Below, one piece after another: positions 8,988 to 18,412 of a DNA stretch of 36,149 nucleotides; within the stretch, counting starts at the first letter, position 1, and every line of letters starts with the position of its first letter. The position numbers were made by a program, and so were the translations under genes. Source of the DNA: Gilliamella sp. Lep-s35 (GTDB taxonomy: Bacteria; Pseudomonadota; Gammaproteobacteria; Enterobacterales; Orbaceae); assembly GCF_009795845.1 (NCBI RefSeq), contig NZ_WTEX01000024.1, forward strand, positions 1 through 36,149. The letters are read 5' to 3'. Under the pieces are notes generated by a model, which was not told the origin of the DNA, did not search any database, and saw only the letters and a program-made list of their open reading frames with translations.

Positions 8988-9818
8988 CTAGTAGCCATTT
9001 TGAGAAACATCTGGTAAAAACTGATTATCCGTTAATCGATACACATCACTCTCAATAGAGCCATCAGTATTAAGTGTAATTTCTCGCCAACCTGGAGCAT
9101 CTTCACTCGATAATTGAAAATCATAGCATTCAGGTTTAAATTGAAAACAAGTTGAAGGCGTTGCAAATGCCTTGCAATGATGCCAAACATAATCTTGTTT
9201 TTGATGAATATGTCCCCAACCAATTCCCTTTATATTAACATGCTGTTTAACTATTTGCTCAAGTTGATCGCTATTTTTTAGGATATGCTGATCTAACCAA
9301 TGACAACCAGAATTAATAGGATGATGATGTAAAAAAACTAACACATTTCTAGAAGAGTACTTAATTAAAACATTCTGCAAAAAGTCAAGTTCAGATTCAG
9401 GTAACAAACCATAAGCCTGCCCCACAACTTGGCTATTTAATAAAACAATTAACCAGTTACTTCCTAATTGAACTACTTTATTATCGGCAAGTTGATAATT
9501 AGCAAATACATCTTGCATATAAGCATAATTATCATGATTACCTGCCAACCATACACAAGGCGTATTAAATTTATTTATTTGCTCGGCAAAACGGGCATAA
9601 GCTTTTTTAGAACCATCCTGCACAAAATCACCACTAGCCACAATTAAATCAAACTTCTTATTACTACGTGTAATTTCATTGATAACTGATAAAAAACTCG
9701 CATTAGAATTAACTCCCAACAACGAGCTATCATCATTAGAAAAAAGATGAGTATCAGTTATATGTAATATTTTACCGTAATTTTTATTCAAAATTGGAAG
9801 TTTTAAAAATGATTCCAA
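8988..9818 (-). CDS. cpdA: 3',5'-cyclic AMP phosphodiesterase CpdA
   Basis: CpdA hydrolyses cAMP to AMP and so lowers CRP activity. It is a class III metallophosphoesterase; the metal-binding motifs DTHLF (Asp22, His24), SGDF, GNHD, HHHP and GHIHQ occur in order. The 276-residue product matches E. coli CpdA (275) including the N terminus (MESFLKLP against MESLLTLP) and a C-terminal Gly-Tyr. The first codon is TTG at 9818, six bases after GAGG, and the N-terminal match supports it. It is followed convergently by cls. E. coli has yqiB between nudF and cpdA; here there is only a 167-base gap without an ORF. Confidence 0.95.
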   Translation of the reverse strand: MESFLKLPILNKNYGKILHITDTHLFSNDDSSLLGVNSNASFLSVINEITRSNKKFDLIVASGDFVQDGSKKAYARFAEQINKFNTPCVWLAGNHDNYAYMQDVFANYQLADNKVVQLGSNWLIVLLNSQVVGQAYGLLPESELDFLQNVLIKYSSRNVLVFLHHHPINSGCHWLDQHILKNSDQLEQIVKQHVNIKGIGWGHIHQKQDYVWHHCKAFATPSTCFQFKPECYDFQLSSEDAPGWREITLNTDGSIESDVYRLTDNQFLPDVSQNGY

Positions 9819-9985
9819 AATTCACCTCAATTATTTATCAATCTATAATTATGGTTAATAATGTCAGCAACAAAATAAACATTGTGAAGGAAACATAATT
9901 TTTATTATAAATCCTAGTGTTATATTAAAGTGTAAAACAGATCGCACTTTTATGAAAGAAATAATTAAATTTAATTATTAAAAAG

Positions 9986-10615
9986 TTATTGCCACTCTTT
10001 TTTTAATAACTGGTGATTAAGTTCTAACCATTGAAGCGCAATAATGGATGCTGCATTATTAATAACGCCATCTTCTACCCATTGATAAGCTTGGGATCGG
10101 CTTACGACATGAACTTTAATATCTTCGTTTTCTTCGTCTAACCCATGAATGCCTTTAGCGGTTGATGAATCGACTTCGCCCACCAAAATATGCAATCGTT
10201 CAGTCATGCCTCCTGGCGATGCTAAATAACTGATTATAGGCTTACATCGACCAACAGTGACTCCTGCTTCCTCCATAGCTTCTCGCCTTGCTACATCTTC
10301 ATATGATTCATTTTCATGATCCATCATGCCAGCAATAAGTTCTAACATCCAAGGACTATTTTGAGTTTCAATAGCGGCAATTCGAATTTGTTCAATTAAT
10401 ACAACTTTATCACGTTTTGCATCATAAGCTAAAAGCACAACTGCATGACCTCGTTCCAAAATTTCACGAGTAACAACTTCGCTCATTGAACCATCAAATT
10501 TTCGATACTGAAAACGATATTCAAACAAAGAAAAAAAACCTTTATACAAAATTTTTTTAGTTAAATTAACTACATCATTTTTGTCAAAATAGACTGGATT
10601 GCTTTTAATTTTCAT
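9986..10615 (-). CDS. nudF: ADP-ribose pyrophosphatase NudF
   Basis: NudF is a Nudix hydrolase splitting ADP-ribose to AMP and ribose 5-phosphate. I choose the ATG at 10615, six bases after GGGA, over an upstream TTG in frame; this gives 209 residues, the E. coli length. Recognisable segments are VVLIEQIRIAA, the Nudix box ending VARREAMEEAG, SYLASPGGMTERLHI and NAASIIALQWLEL. The Nudix box has one extra residue between its first Gly and first Glu (six instead of five), an oddity noted separately. It is divergent from tolC, as in E. coli, with cpdA downstream. Confidence 0.95.
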   Translation of the reverse strand: MKIKSNPVYFDKNDVVNLTKKILYKGFFSLFEYRFQYRKFDGSMSEVVTREILERGHAVVLLAYDAKRDKVVLIEQIRIAAIETQNSPWMLELIAGMMDHENESYEDVARREAMEEAGVTVGRCKPIISYLASPGGMTERLHILVGEVDSSTAKGIHGLDEENEDIKVHVVSRSQAYQWVEDGVINNAASIIALQWLELNHQLLKKEWQ

Positions 10616-10753
10616 ATGAAATCCCAAATTTAAATTGAATTTGAATAAAAAGTGCGAATAGGCACAAACTATGCTTACTATATGCTAATTATCTGTTAAA
10701 ATTACGACATTAAAAATACTACTATATTTTAATGATTTTTAAAGAGAAGATTG

Positions 10754-12100
10754 ATGAAAAAAACTTTAACCTTTTTAGTTGGCTTAATGTTAAGCCAATC
10801 TGTCTTTGCTGAAAATTTAATACAAGTTTATGAACAAGCAAAAGAAACTAATCCAGATTTACGCAGTTCATTAGCTGAAAAAAACAAAGCATACGCAGCA
10901 ATTTCAGGTTCTCGAGCGAGTTTACTACCACAGATTGGTTTAAGCGCTTCTTATGGCGTAACTCATGGCCGACGTGATACAAGTGGTGTAAAATCCAAAA
11001 GCGGGAACTTATACCAAGTCGCTCTATCTCAAAGCATTTTTAATTTTTCAAATTGGAAAGCTTTAGATGTTACTAAAAAACAAGCAAGTATTGCTGATAT
11101 TGCTTATCAACACCAAAGTCAAACATTAATCTTAAATACTTCTGTTGCTTATTTTAATGTGCTAAAGGCACTTGATGCATTAAGTTTTATTGATGCACAA
11201 AAAAAAGCAATTGGGCGCCAATTAGAACAAACTCGTCAAAAATTCCAAGTCGGATTAGCAACAATTGAAGACGTACAAAATGCCCAAGCTAACCATGACC
11301 TAACTGTTGCACAGCAAGTCAATGCATTAAATGAGCTAAATAATGCAATTGAAGATTTACGCCAAATAAGTGGTCGTTTTTATTCAAGTTTAGCCAGTAT
11401 TAATACCAATACATTTAAAACGGAACCCCCAACACAAATCAGTACATTATTAAAAAAATCCGAAACATCTAATCTTAATTTATTAACAATGAGGTTAAAT
11501 CAAGACATAGCACGTGAACAAATCAAACTCTCACAAGCAGGTCATTTACCAACAGCAAGTTTAGATGCATCAACCAATTTAAATAAAACTGATAGATATG
11601 GTAACAACGTAGCACCTAGTGCACATGGTGGCAAATCTTATTCGGGGAATAACTATGTTGGCGTCAGTGTAAACCTACCTATATTCTCAGGTGGTGCAAC
11701 AATGTCTAAAGTTGAACAAGCGCAACAAAATTACGTGAGCTTCAGCGAAAAACTAGAAAGCACCAATCGTAGCGTGATTAACCAAGTACGCTCATCGTAC
11801 AACAATATTTCGTCATCTATTAGTGCAATCAAAGCTTATCAACAAGCAGTTATTTCTGCACAAAGTTCATTAGAATCAACAAACGCTGGTTATCTAGCAG
11901 GAACGCGAACAATTGTTGATGTATTAAATGCTACAACACAGCTGTACAGTTCAAAACAGCATTTATCTGATGCAAAATATAATTATTTAACTAGCCAACT
12001 TCAATTAAAATATGCAGTAGGGACCCTAACGTCTGACGATTTAGTTTATCTAAACAATATGTTAGGAAAAGAAATTAGCACTTTAGTTACCATAAAATAA
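10754..12100 (+). CDS. tolC: Outer-membrane efflux channel TolC
   Basis: TolC is the outer-membrane channel-tunnel for drug efflux pumps and type I secretion. The product (448 residues from the ATG at 10754) has a signal peptide ending FA before ENLIQVYEQAKETNPDLRSS, which is the mature TolC start. It contains the two homologous outer-membrane-efflux halves, roughly 20-210 and 225-430. The second half includes PIFSGGATMSKVEQA and a final LNYLTSQLQLKYAVGTL-like segment. An upstream in-frame TTG at 10751 is less likely as start. E. coli TolC is longer (493) because of a C-terminal tail missing here. It is divergent from nudF, as in E. coli, and followed by a terminator. Confidence 0.95.
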   Translation: MKKTLTFLVGLMLSQSVFAENLIQVYEQAKETNPDLRSSLAEKNKAYAAISGSRASLLPQIGLSASYGVTHGRRDTSGVKSKSGNLYQVALSQSIFNFSNWKALDVTKKQASIADIAYQHQSQTLILNTSVAYFNVLKALDALSFIDAQKKAIGRQLEQTRQKFQVGLATIEDVQNAQANHDLTVAQQVNALNELNNAIEDLRQISGRFYSSLASINTNTFKTEPPTQISTLLKKSETSNLNLLTMRLNQDIAREQIKLSQAGHLPTASLDASTNLNKTDRYGNNVAPSAHGGKSYSGNNYVGVSVNLPIFSGGATMSKVEQAQQNYVSFSEKLESTNRSVINQVRSSYNNISSSISAIKAYQQAVISAQSSLESTNAGYLAGTRTIVDVLNATTQLYSSKQHLSDAKYNYLTSQLQLKYAVGTLTSDDLVYLNNMLGKEISTLVTIK

Positions 12101-12124
12101 TTATCGTATTAGTTATTGCAATAA

Positions 12125-12147
12125 AAAAGGCGAAATAATCGCCTTTT
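12125..12147. terminator. Bidirectional terminator between tolC and citG
   Basis: AAAAGGCGA-AATAA-TCGCCTTTT is a perfect 9-bp stem with T runs on both strands (TTTT plus, TTTTTT minus). It serves tolC directly, and could serve citG, whose stop is 72 bases away on the other strand. Confidence 0.8.
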
Positions 12148-12218
12148 AATATTTGTCTATGTATTAAATTTTGTATCTATTTTTTACAATACTCACAAAA
12201 ATATTAGTTTTTAGGTTT

Positions 12219-13115
12219 TTATGATTTGTTATACTGAAACAAAAACCACGTCACCGCAATTAAATCCGCTGTGCCCCCCGGGCTTAAATTACGTTCAATT
12301 AATTCAATATCAAGCTGATGCAGGTTTTGCTGTGCTTGAGGATGAGTAATACCGCCTTGTTTGATCAGTTTTTGGGCTTGCTCTTGAACAAAAGCCAACC
12401 CCTCAAGTCCACCTCGTGCAACCAAGTTGGTATCTTGATTAAAGGCAAGTAAGTGTAACATTACTTGCAATAAGCTGGTTTCTTCGTCGTAACTGTGATT
12501 TTGCATTTCTTGATAAATAGGTAATGAAATGTTTCTAACTGTTGCATAACCTGATTCAGCTTCTCCCCGTGCGCCAGGTAGTTTGTGGCGTTTAAATAAC
12601 TTTTCGCCTATTGAATTAGCTTGGTTATTTTGCTGTAGTTCGCTCTGGACGATGCCTTGGCAAATTGCTGAAACTTGCTCACAAATGCTTTGTGCATTGG
12701 TCGGCAAGCCGAGTTGTTCTAATCGGCCTATCGCCCCTAACAGCAATCCAAAGGCAAAAATTCCCCCTTTATGGGTATTTATTTGGTTAGTGGCTTGGAA
12801 CATGGCTTGTTCACACTCAATACCAATAGGTCTAATGCCAGCTAAAAACAGCTTGTTATCGTTTAAAGCTGATGTTTTGCCGTAGTTGTAAAAATGTTCA
12901 AACCAGTGACTAATGGCGCTGATGCTGTGGATAAAGGTTTGAAAATCCATGTCACGATGGGAGCCACTATTATTCATATCAACCAATCCTGGTTTAGGTG
13001 ACAGGCAAATTTCTTTAATTAGCGCTTGAGTTGCCAGTTTTGCAGGTAAACATCGATTGGGATCATTATTGAGTCTTAGTTCTAATAATGCTATTTGCTG
13101 ATAATAATTATTCAT
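12219..13115 (-). CDS. citG: Triphosphoribosyl-dephospho-CoA synthase
   Basis: This family (CitG/MdcB) makes 2'-(5''-triphosphoribosyl)-3'-dephospho-CoA from ATP and dephospho-CoA, the precursor of the prosthetic group of citrate or malonate lyase. The 298-residue product shows the family motifs SPKPGLVD near 38-45, THKGGIFAFGLLLGA near 114-128, LPGARGEAESGY near 179-190 and NLSPGGTADLIAVTWFL near the C terminus. None of the usual partners (citC, citD, citE, citF, citX or mdc genes) lies nearby; the gene sits alone downstream of ftsK by 99 bases, behind a hairpin. Symbol citG is preferred by length (E. coli 292), though MdcB cannot be excluded. Confidence 0.88.
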   Translation of the reverse strand: MNNYYQQIALLELRLNNDPNRCLPAKLATQALIKEICLSPKPGLVDMNNSGSHRDMDFQTFIHSISAISHWFEHFYNYGKTSALNDNKLFLAGIRPIGIECEQAMFQATNQINTHKGGIFAFGLLLGAIGRLEQLGLPTNAQSICEQVSAICQGIVQSELQQNNQANSIGEKLFKRHKLPGARGEAESGYATVRNISLPIYQEMQNHSYDEETSLLQVMLHLLAFNQDTNLVARGGLEGLAFVQEQAQKLIKQGGITHPQAQQNLHQLDIELIERNLSPGGTADLIAVTWFLFQYNKS

Positions 13116-13170
13116 TATTATTTTTACCTATTGGGATGTGAATTATCATGTTGTGTACTGCAATGGCACA

Positions 13171-13206
13171 ATAAACCAATCCATTGTTTTAAATGGCTTG
13201 GTTTAT
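13171..13206 (-). terminator. Long hairpin after ftsK
   Basis: ATAAACCAA-n-CCATT and its complement form a 15-position stem with a single mismatch around a 6-base loop, nine bases past the ftsK stop. It lacks a clean T tract, so it may act as a weak terminator or as an mRNA 3'-end stabiliser between ftsK and citG. Confidence 0.5.
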
Positions 13207-13214
13207 TATAAGGA

Positions 13215-16200
13215 CTAATAATCACTAGTTGATACAGCAAGTACTTCCCGATTGCCGTTGTGGCTAGGGGCACTAATGATGCCTTCAGCTTCCATTTGTT
13301 CTACAATTCTGGCAGCGCGGTTATAGCCGATTCTAAATTTTCGTTGCACGCTAGAAATGGAAGCTCGTCGGGTTTCGACAACAAATGCGACAACTTGATC
13401 AAATAGTGGGTCAAGCTCTTCGCCTAACATATCGGCGTTGCTGTTTTCGCTGTCATCGCTCGCGACAGTGACATTTTCAATATATTTTGGCGTGCCACGC
13501 GCTTTCCAATCTTGCACAACGGCGTGCACTTCTTCATCACGGACAAAAGCGCCGTGAACACGAATTGGTATAGAGCTATTCGGGGCTAAATACAGCATAT
13601 CCCCCATGCCAAGTAGTGATTCTGCGCCCATTTGATCTAAAATAGTGCGTGAGTCAATTTTGCTTGATACGGTAAAGGCAATTCGTGTTGGAATATTGGC
13701 TTTGATTAATCCTGTAATGACATCGACCGATGGGCGTTGTGTCGCTAATACAAGGTGTATGCCTGCCGCTCGTGCTTTTTGTGCAAGCCGTGCAATTAGT
13801 TCTTCGACTTTTTTACCAACAGCCATAATAAGGTCGGCAAATTCATCAACCATAACGACAATGTACGGTAACTTTTCAAGCGTTGGCATGTTAAGATCCA
13901 TGCTGTCGGTTGGTTTCCAAAGTGGATCGGGAATTGGTCTGCCCATTTGTTCAGCTAATTTTATTTTTTCGTTATAACCAGCAATATTGCGCACGCCCAA
14001 TGCTGACATTAAGCGATAGCGTCGTTCCATTTCGTTAACACACCAGTTGAGCGCATTAGCAGCATCTTTCATGTCGGTTACTACTTGAGTTAGTAAGTGA
14101 GGGATGCCTTCATAAATAGAAAGCTCAAGCATTTTGGGGTCGATCATTATAAACCTGACATCTTCTGGTTGCGATTTATATAAGATGCTTAAAATCATCG
14201 CATTAACGCCAACAGATTTTCCCGATCCTGTAGTACCTGCAACCAGTAAATGTGGCATTTTTGCCAGATCAGCAACCACTGATTGCCCTGAAATATCTTT
14301 ACCTAATACCACTGTGAGAGGGGATTGTGCATCTTTAAATTGTGGGCTGTCTAAGACTTCTCTAAAATAGACCGTTTGGCGATTTTTATTAGGTAATTCA
14401 ATACCAACATAAGGTTTGCCCGGAATCACTTCAACCACGCGCACTGAAGGCATGGAGAGTGAGCGTGCTAAATCTCGGTCAAGTGTGGAAATTCGTGCAG
14501 CTTTAATTCCGGGAGCAAGTTCAATCTCAAAACGGGTTATAACAGGACCTGGCATGTAGTCAACCACTTTTGCTTTAACGCGGTAGTCAGATAAGCTTTT
14601 TTCAATAAGTTCAGACATTGCGTTTAAGGCACCATGATCGACTTCGATGCGAGCTGTTGGTGGTGCGGTTAATAAGTTTAGTGACGGTAATGGCGTAGTC
14701 GGCTTAGGTAGCGGTTTATCATTACGTCTTAATAATGGATGTATTAAGCTGTTTTTGTCATCTTCTTCAATGTAGTTGTGTTGAAATTGTTCAATTTCTG
14801 CAACTTGCTCAAATTGCTCACTTGTTTGGGTGTTTTCAATTCTCGCTTCTTCTGGATAGATGTCGTCGATAAGAGGATTTTCTTTTTTGAGCGCTTCGGT
14901 ATCAACGTATTCTAGTTGTTCTACATCTATTTCCGTTTTGCTATCTGTTATAGGCTCTATATTTGCAGTGCTTTCTGTATTTGTTGTAATTTCTGGTTCT
15001 TGTATAAATGGTTGTTTAGTTTCCGTTATTTCAATTGCGGAAACGTCGAAGCTCGGTTCAAATGGTGTTTGTTCATTAGTAAATTTAATTTCAGGTCCGT
15101 TATGCACTGAAGTAAATAAGGGTTTACTTGGAGCATCTGAAATTGTGTACTTTTCTGGCTCTTCAAGTGTTAATTTTTGTTCTGATTTTTGTGTTTGTAT
15201 GACATGTTTTATTTGTTCCACCGATGAAGATAGCGCCTGTTCTTGCTCTGGTGTTGCTTTATTGCTATTCATGTTTTGAATAATTGACTCAAGGCGAGAT
15301 AAGATCTCGTCAGGGTCGAGCTCTTTTTTTAATTGGCTATCTGCTTTAGGTGATGTATCAACCGTTTGGGCCGATGTGGTTAAAGTTTGTAATTGTGCAT
15401 CTTGATGGCGATTGAGTTGTTCGTCTGTTATTTTTATTGTTATTGTTTCATCTTGTGTTGGTACACAGTTATCCGAAGACTCTGTTTGAGATGCTTCGTT
15501 ATTAGTCATAGATGATGATTGAGTTATATTGCAATTATCCTCTTTTTGATTGAAAGGAATAGTAAATTGCGGTTCTTTTGCTTCCTCATTGGTTGATACA
15601 ATTGGTTTTTCTGATATTGTATCTGTTGGTTCTATTTTATTGGTTTTTCTTGGGTTTATTAGCCATCTAATTGGTAAGAGCAGTAACATGACAAAAGCGC
15701 CCAATTTTTCAATTAGATTCAGCCATGATAATCCCGTTAATAATGTGACACAGGCTAAGCAAGTTCCAAGAAGAATTAAGGATAAAGCAAAGCGATCTAT
15801 GATGGGTAAAAGACTTTCAATCACTATCGCACCAAGATATCCCCCCGCTTCAAATTGTTCGGCATCGCCAATATTTAGCGCAAAAAAACCAGTAGCACTA
15901 AATATAAATGCTAAAATTCCAATAATACGAAATGATAAGCTAAAGTAGTTAATAGGGTCATCTGCATGTTTATAAAAATAAATGCTGAGTTGTAAGCAAA
16001 TAAAAATAATAATGAAAGGTATGCTATAAGCAATAAAGCCTAAAAATTGAAAAAATACATCAGTGATATAAGCACCAATATAACCGCCAAAATTACTAAT
16101 AGGATCATGCCACGCTGTACGAGACCAGCCTGGATCAGATGGATCGTAAGTGAACTGTGATAAAAATAAACAAACAGCTAATCCAATTATTGCCAGTAAA

Positions 16201-16247
16201 ATAAATTGAGTCGTAATCTGTTTTCTTGTGATTTTTGGCCTTTTCAA
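13215..16247 (-). CDS. ftsK: DNA translocase FtsK
   Basis: FtsK anchors at the septum and pumps DNA to resolve chromosome dimers at dif with XerCD. The 1010-residue product has an N-terminal membrane domain with about four helices (residues 1-200, including [16 protein letters not shown]), a Gln/Glu/Thr-rich linker (about 200-510), a RecA-like motor with Walker A GTTGSGKS near 670 and Walker B MVDEF near 800, and a C-terminal winged-helix gamma domain (about 945-1010) ending [21 protein letters not shown]. The whole is shorter than E. coli FtsK (1329), mostly in the linker. Translation appears to start at TTG (16247), six bases after AGGT; no in-frame ATG precedes it before a stop codon at 16271-16269. 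The nearby ATG at 16251 is in another frame. Confidence 0.96.
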   Translation of the reverse strand: MKRPKITRKQITTQFILLAIIGLAVCLFLSQFTYDPSDPGWSRTAWHDPISNFGGYIGAYITDVFFQFLGFIAYSIPFIIIFICLQLSIYFYKHADDPINYFSLSFRIIGILAFIFSATGFFALNIGDAEQFEAGGYLGAIVIESLLPIIDRFALSLILLGTCLACVTLLTGLSWLNLIEKLGAFVMLLLLPIRWLINPRKTNKIEPTDTISEKPIVSTNEEAKEPQFTIPFNQKEDNCNITQSSSMTNNEASQTESSDNCVPTQDETITIKITDEQLNRHQDAQLQTLTTSAQTVDTSPKADSQLKKELDPDEILSRLESIIQNMNSNKATPEQEQALSSSVEQIKHVIQTQKSEQKLTLEEPEKYTISDAPSKPLFTSVHNGPEIKFTNEQTPFEPSFDVSAIEITETKQPFIQEPEITTNTESTANIEPITDSKTEIDVEQLEYVDTEALKKENPLIDDIYPEEARIENTQTSEQFEQVAEIEQFQHNYIEEDDKNSLIHPLLRRNDKPLPKPTTPLPSLNLLTAPPTARIEVDHGALNAMSELIEKSLSDYRVKAKVVDYMPGPVITRFEIELAPGIKAARISTLDRDLARSLSMPSVRVVEVIPGKPYVGIELPNKNRQTVYFREVLDSPQFKDAQSPLTVVLGKDISGQSVVADLAKMPHLLVAGTTGSGKSVGVNAMILSILYKSQPEDVRFIMIDPKMLELSIYEGIPHLLTQVVTDMKDAANALNWCVNEMERRYRLMSALGVRNIAGYNEKIKLAEQMGRPIPDPLWKPTDSMDLNMPTLEKLPYIVVMVDEFADLIMAVGKKVEELIARLAQKARAAGIHLVLATQRPSVDVITGLIKANIPTRIAFTVSSKIDSRTILDQMGAESLLGMGDMLYLAPNSSIPIRVHGAFVRDEEVHAVVQDWKARGTPKYIENVTVASDDSENSNADMLGEELDPLFDQVVAFVVETRRASISSVQRKFRIGYNRAARIVEQMEAEGIISAPSHNGNREVLAVSTSDY

Positions 16248-16285
16248 ACATGCACCTAAACATTGTCGCTACTAAAATTGTGAGC

Positions 16286-16313
16286 ATTTTATCATAAATT
16301 GTACTCTCTCAAA
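16286..16313 (-). promoter_or_regulatory. Candidate ftsK promoter
   Basis: Minus-strand TTTGAG (16313-16308) and TAAAAT (16291-16286) are 16 bases apart, about 40 bases before the TTG start. Both hexamers are imperfect. No LexA box (CTGT-N8-ACAG) was seen. Confidence 0.35.
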
Positions 16314-16359
16314 GAGTGAATAAAAGATAAAACGTTATTTATTGTTATCAATAGTATTG

Positions 16360-16884
16360 TTATGGATTAACAGGTGTTAGGTTTTGATTAAATCGTTTTC
16401 CATTTTGTACGTAATGTTGTGCATTTTTTATATTGTCACTGATTTCTTCTTCGGTAAGTTTACGGACGATTTTGGCAGGAGAGCCCATAATTAGACAGCC
16501 TTCTTCATAAGGGATAGAATGAGTAACAAGTGAGTTAGCCCCCACTAAGCAGTTTTTAGCAATTTTGGCGTTATTGAGAATTGTACTGCCCATGCCAATT
16601 AGTACATTATCTTCAATTGTGCAGCTATGAAGAATGACGTTGTGACCGATAGTGACGTTTTCACCAACAATGCAAGGTATGTTGGTTTCAAGATGAATTG
16701 TGCAGTTATCTTGTACGTTACTATTTTTACCAATGTAAATAGGTGCAATATCACCACGCAAAACAGCATTAAACCAGATAGAGACACCTTTGGCTAAGGT
16801 GACATCGCCAATAATATCGGCCGATTTTGCAATAAAACAGTCTGCGTCGATTTTGGGGCGTAAGTTATCTAGTTGATAAATCAT
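16360..16884 (-). CDS. yrdA: Gamma-carbonic-anhydrase-like protein YrdA
   Basis: This is a left-handed beta-helix hexapeptide-repeat protein of the gamma carbonic anhydrase family (YrdA/PaaY/CaiE). The 174-residue product has repeated isoleucine/valine-turn hexapeptides from about residue 17 to 130. The three metal-ligand histidines are at the expected spots: His64 in NCTIH, His81 in TIGH and His86 in ILH. The C terminus is a helix with LTEEEI. Catalytic activity in this subfamily is often unproven. The ATG is preceded by AGAGG. It lies between rsuA and ftsK, all on the minus strand but with sizeable gaps, so it is probably its own unit. Confidence 0.88.
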   Translation of the reverse strand: MIYQLDNLRPKIDADCFIAKSADIIGDVTLAKGVSIWFNAVLRGDIAPIYIGKNSNVQDNCTIHLETNIPCIVGENVTIGHNVILHSCTIEDNVLIGMGSTILNNAKIAKNCLVGANSLVTHSIPYEEGCLIMGSPAKIVRKLTEEEISDNIKNAQHYVQNGKRFNQNLTPVNP

Positions 16885-16968
16885 GCTTGACCTCTTTCGG
16901 ATTTTTTATACTTAAAATAATGCTAATGTAATAAGGTTATCTAAACTCATAGCTAGCCATTATTTATA

Positions 16969-17658
16969 TTAGCTAAATGAATCAATTTCATCTTGCGTAA
17001 GAGGGCGGTATTCGCCTTCTGGAATATCAACAATTACCTTGCCTATTTGTTTACGATGCAACGCAACAACATGGTTATTGACTGCTGCAAACATGCGTTT
17101 GACTTGATGATAACGCCCTTCGCTAATGGTTAGTTCGGCATGATATTTATCAATAATATTTAATTTAGCAGGTTTAGTAAGTGATTTTTCACTTTTTAAT
17201 TGAATGCCGTTTTTAAAGATATCAATGAGTTCAGTTTGTAATGGTTGTTCAACTGTGACAATATAGACTTTTTCGCAATGATGTTTGGGTGATGTGATTC
17301 GGTGTGACCATTGACCGTCATCAGTTAGTAAAACAAGTCCAGTCGTATCAAGATCAAGCCTACCTGCTGCATGCAATTTTTCAGGCATTGGTTCATCAAT
17401 AAAATAAAGTATAGTTGGGTGGTCAGGATCATCAGTCGAGCAGACATAGCCTTGCGGTTTATTAAGCATAAAGTAACGATTATTGGTTACGGGTATGATT
17501 TCATAACCATCATACTCAACCACGTGTTCCGGTAATAGCTGGTAAGCGCCTGATTTTACTATTTCACCATCAACGGTGACTTTTTTAGCTTTGAGTTCTT
17601 TGTTAATAATTGTTCTACTTATGCCTAAATGATGAGCAAGAAATTTGTCTAATCGCAT
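16969..17658 (-). CDS. rsuA: 16S rRNA pseudouridine(516) synthase RsuA
   Basis: RsuA isomerises U516 of 16S rRNA to pseudouridine. The 229-residue product (E. coli 231) opens with an S4-like RNA-binding domain ([15 protein letters not shown], residues 1-60), then the synthase domain with the catalytic Asp in [17 protein letters not shown] near 98-112, and the later motif [18 protein letters not shown] near 179-196 typical of the RsuA/RluE/RluF group. Residues such as [13 protein letters not shown] favour RsuA over its paralogues. It follows rsmJ by 25 bases, so the rRNA methylase and pseudouridine synthase are probably co-transcribed with prlC. Confidence 0.93.
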   Translation of the reverse strand: MRLDKFLAHHLGISRTIINKELKAKKVTVDGEIVKSGAYQLLPEHVVEYDGYEIIPVTNNRYFMLNKPQGYVCSTDDPDHPTILYFIDEPMPEKLHAAGRLDLDTTGLVLLTDDGQWSHRITSPKHHCEKVYIVTVEQPLQTELIDIFKNGIQLKSEKSLTKPAKLNIIDKYHAELTISEGRYHQVKRMFAAVNNHVVALHRKQIGKVIVDIPEGEYRPLTQDEIDSFS

Positions 17659-17683
17659 AATCTAAATCATTTATCCTTATGAA

Positions 17684-18412
17684 TTAAAGAGGCGTGTAAA
17701 TGTCAAAACGGTGATTTTTAGTTTTAATTTCTGCCGTTGGTTTTTGGTCGGCTAAAAAATGAGCATAATCGGGCCTTTTTACAACTACACGTTTTTTAGC
17801 AAGTTGCCTTGCGGGTTCTAATAAGCTGTTAGCATCGTTGTCACTACCAACTAATAGTTGAAAAATGCGCATCTCTTTTTTGACAAGTGCACTTTTTTGA
17901 CGATGTGGAAACATTGGGTCAAGGTAAACTACATCTGGCTTTTCAAGTTGTGAATTTAAGCCTATTTGGCTTGAACTATAGTTCAATTGTAAGCGTTGTT
18001 GTAGCCAGTCACCAATTTTAGGGTCTTGATAACCGCGTTGTAAGCCATCGGCTAATAACGCCGCAACTACTGGGTGTCTTTCAAACATTGTTACATAACA
18101 CCCAAGTGAGGCAAGTACAAAGGCATCTCGGCCAAGTCCTGCTGTTGCATCAACAACAGTGGGTAAATACTTACCTTTTATTCCAACTGCTTTTGCAATC
18201 GCTTCGCCACGTCCACCACCAAATTGGCGACGATGCGCCATTGCACCCGATAAAAAATCCACTATTATTGCCCCTAATTTAGGTTCATCGGTTTTTTGTA
18301 ATGCAAGATGGTTTTCTTGTTGTGTTAATGTAAAGGGAAGATCCTTATTTGTGGATAACCATAGCTCAGCTAACTGTGTTAGCTGAGCTAAGTTAGAACT
18401 AGCGGATACCAT
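17684..18412 (-). CDS. rsmJ: 16S rRNA guanine(1516)-N2-methyltransferase RsmJ
   Basis: RsmJ (YhiQ) methylates G1516 of 16S rRNA using S-adenosylmethionine. The 242-residue product has the SAM-binding [19 protein letters not shown] stretch near 101-119, the substrate-loop motif [20 protein letters not shown], and [15 protein letters not shown] near 78-92. Its ATG overlaps the end of prlC by 14 bases, as in the conserved prlC-rsmJ pair of E. coli. There is no strong ribosome-binding site, so translational coupling to prlC is likely. A perfect 13-bp inverted repeat lies in codons 8-17 (separate entry). Confidence 0.95.
   Translation of the reverse strand: MVSASSNLAQLTQLAELWLSTNKDLPFTLTQQENHLALQKTDEPKLGAIIVDFLSGAMAHRRQFGGGRGEAIAKAVGIKGKYLPTVVDATAGLGRDAFVLASLGCYVTMFERHPVVAALLADGLQRGYQDPKIGDWLQQRLQLNYSSSQIGLNSQLEKPDVVYLDPMFPHRQKSALVKKEMRIFQLLVGSDNDANSLLEPARQLAKKRVVVKRPDYAHFLADQKPTAEIKTKNHRFDIYTPL
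18362..18390. repeat. Perfect 13-bp inverted repeat at the 5' end of rsmJ
   Basis: TAGCTCAGCTAAC-TGT-GTTAGCTGAGCTA has two perfectly complementary 13-base arms and a 3-base loop. It lies inside rsmJ, 22 bases from its ATG and just past the prlC stop, encoding a Leu-Ala-Gln/Leu-Ala-Glu repeat. As RNA it would be a very stable hairpin near the translation start. Confidence 0.8.

Noticed and set aside
14860-15948. Several open frames on the plus strand opposite the ftsK linker and membrane domain
   Set aside because: They are antisense to a clear coding gene, show no ribosome-binding sites and no recognisable protein features.
18362-18390. TAGCTCAG in the rsmJ inverted repeat resembles a tRNA D-arm
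   Set aside because: No anticodon or T-arm follows and the bases are in a conserved protein-coding frame; it is a simple palindrome.
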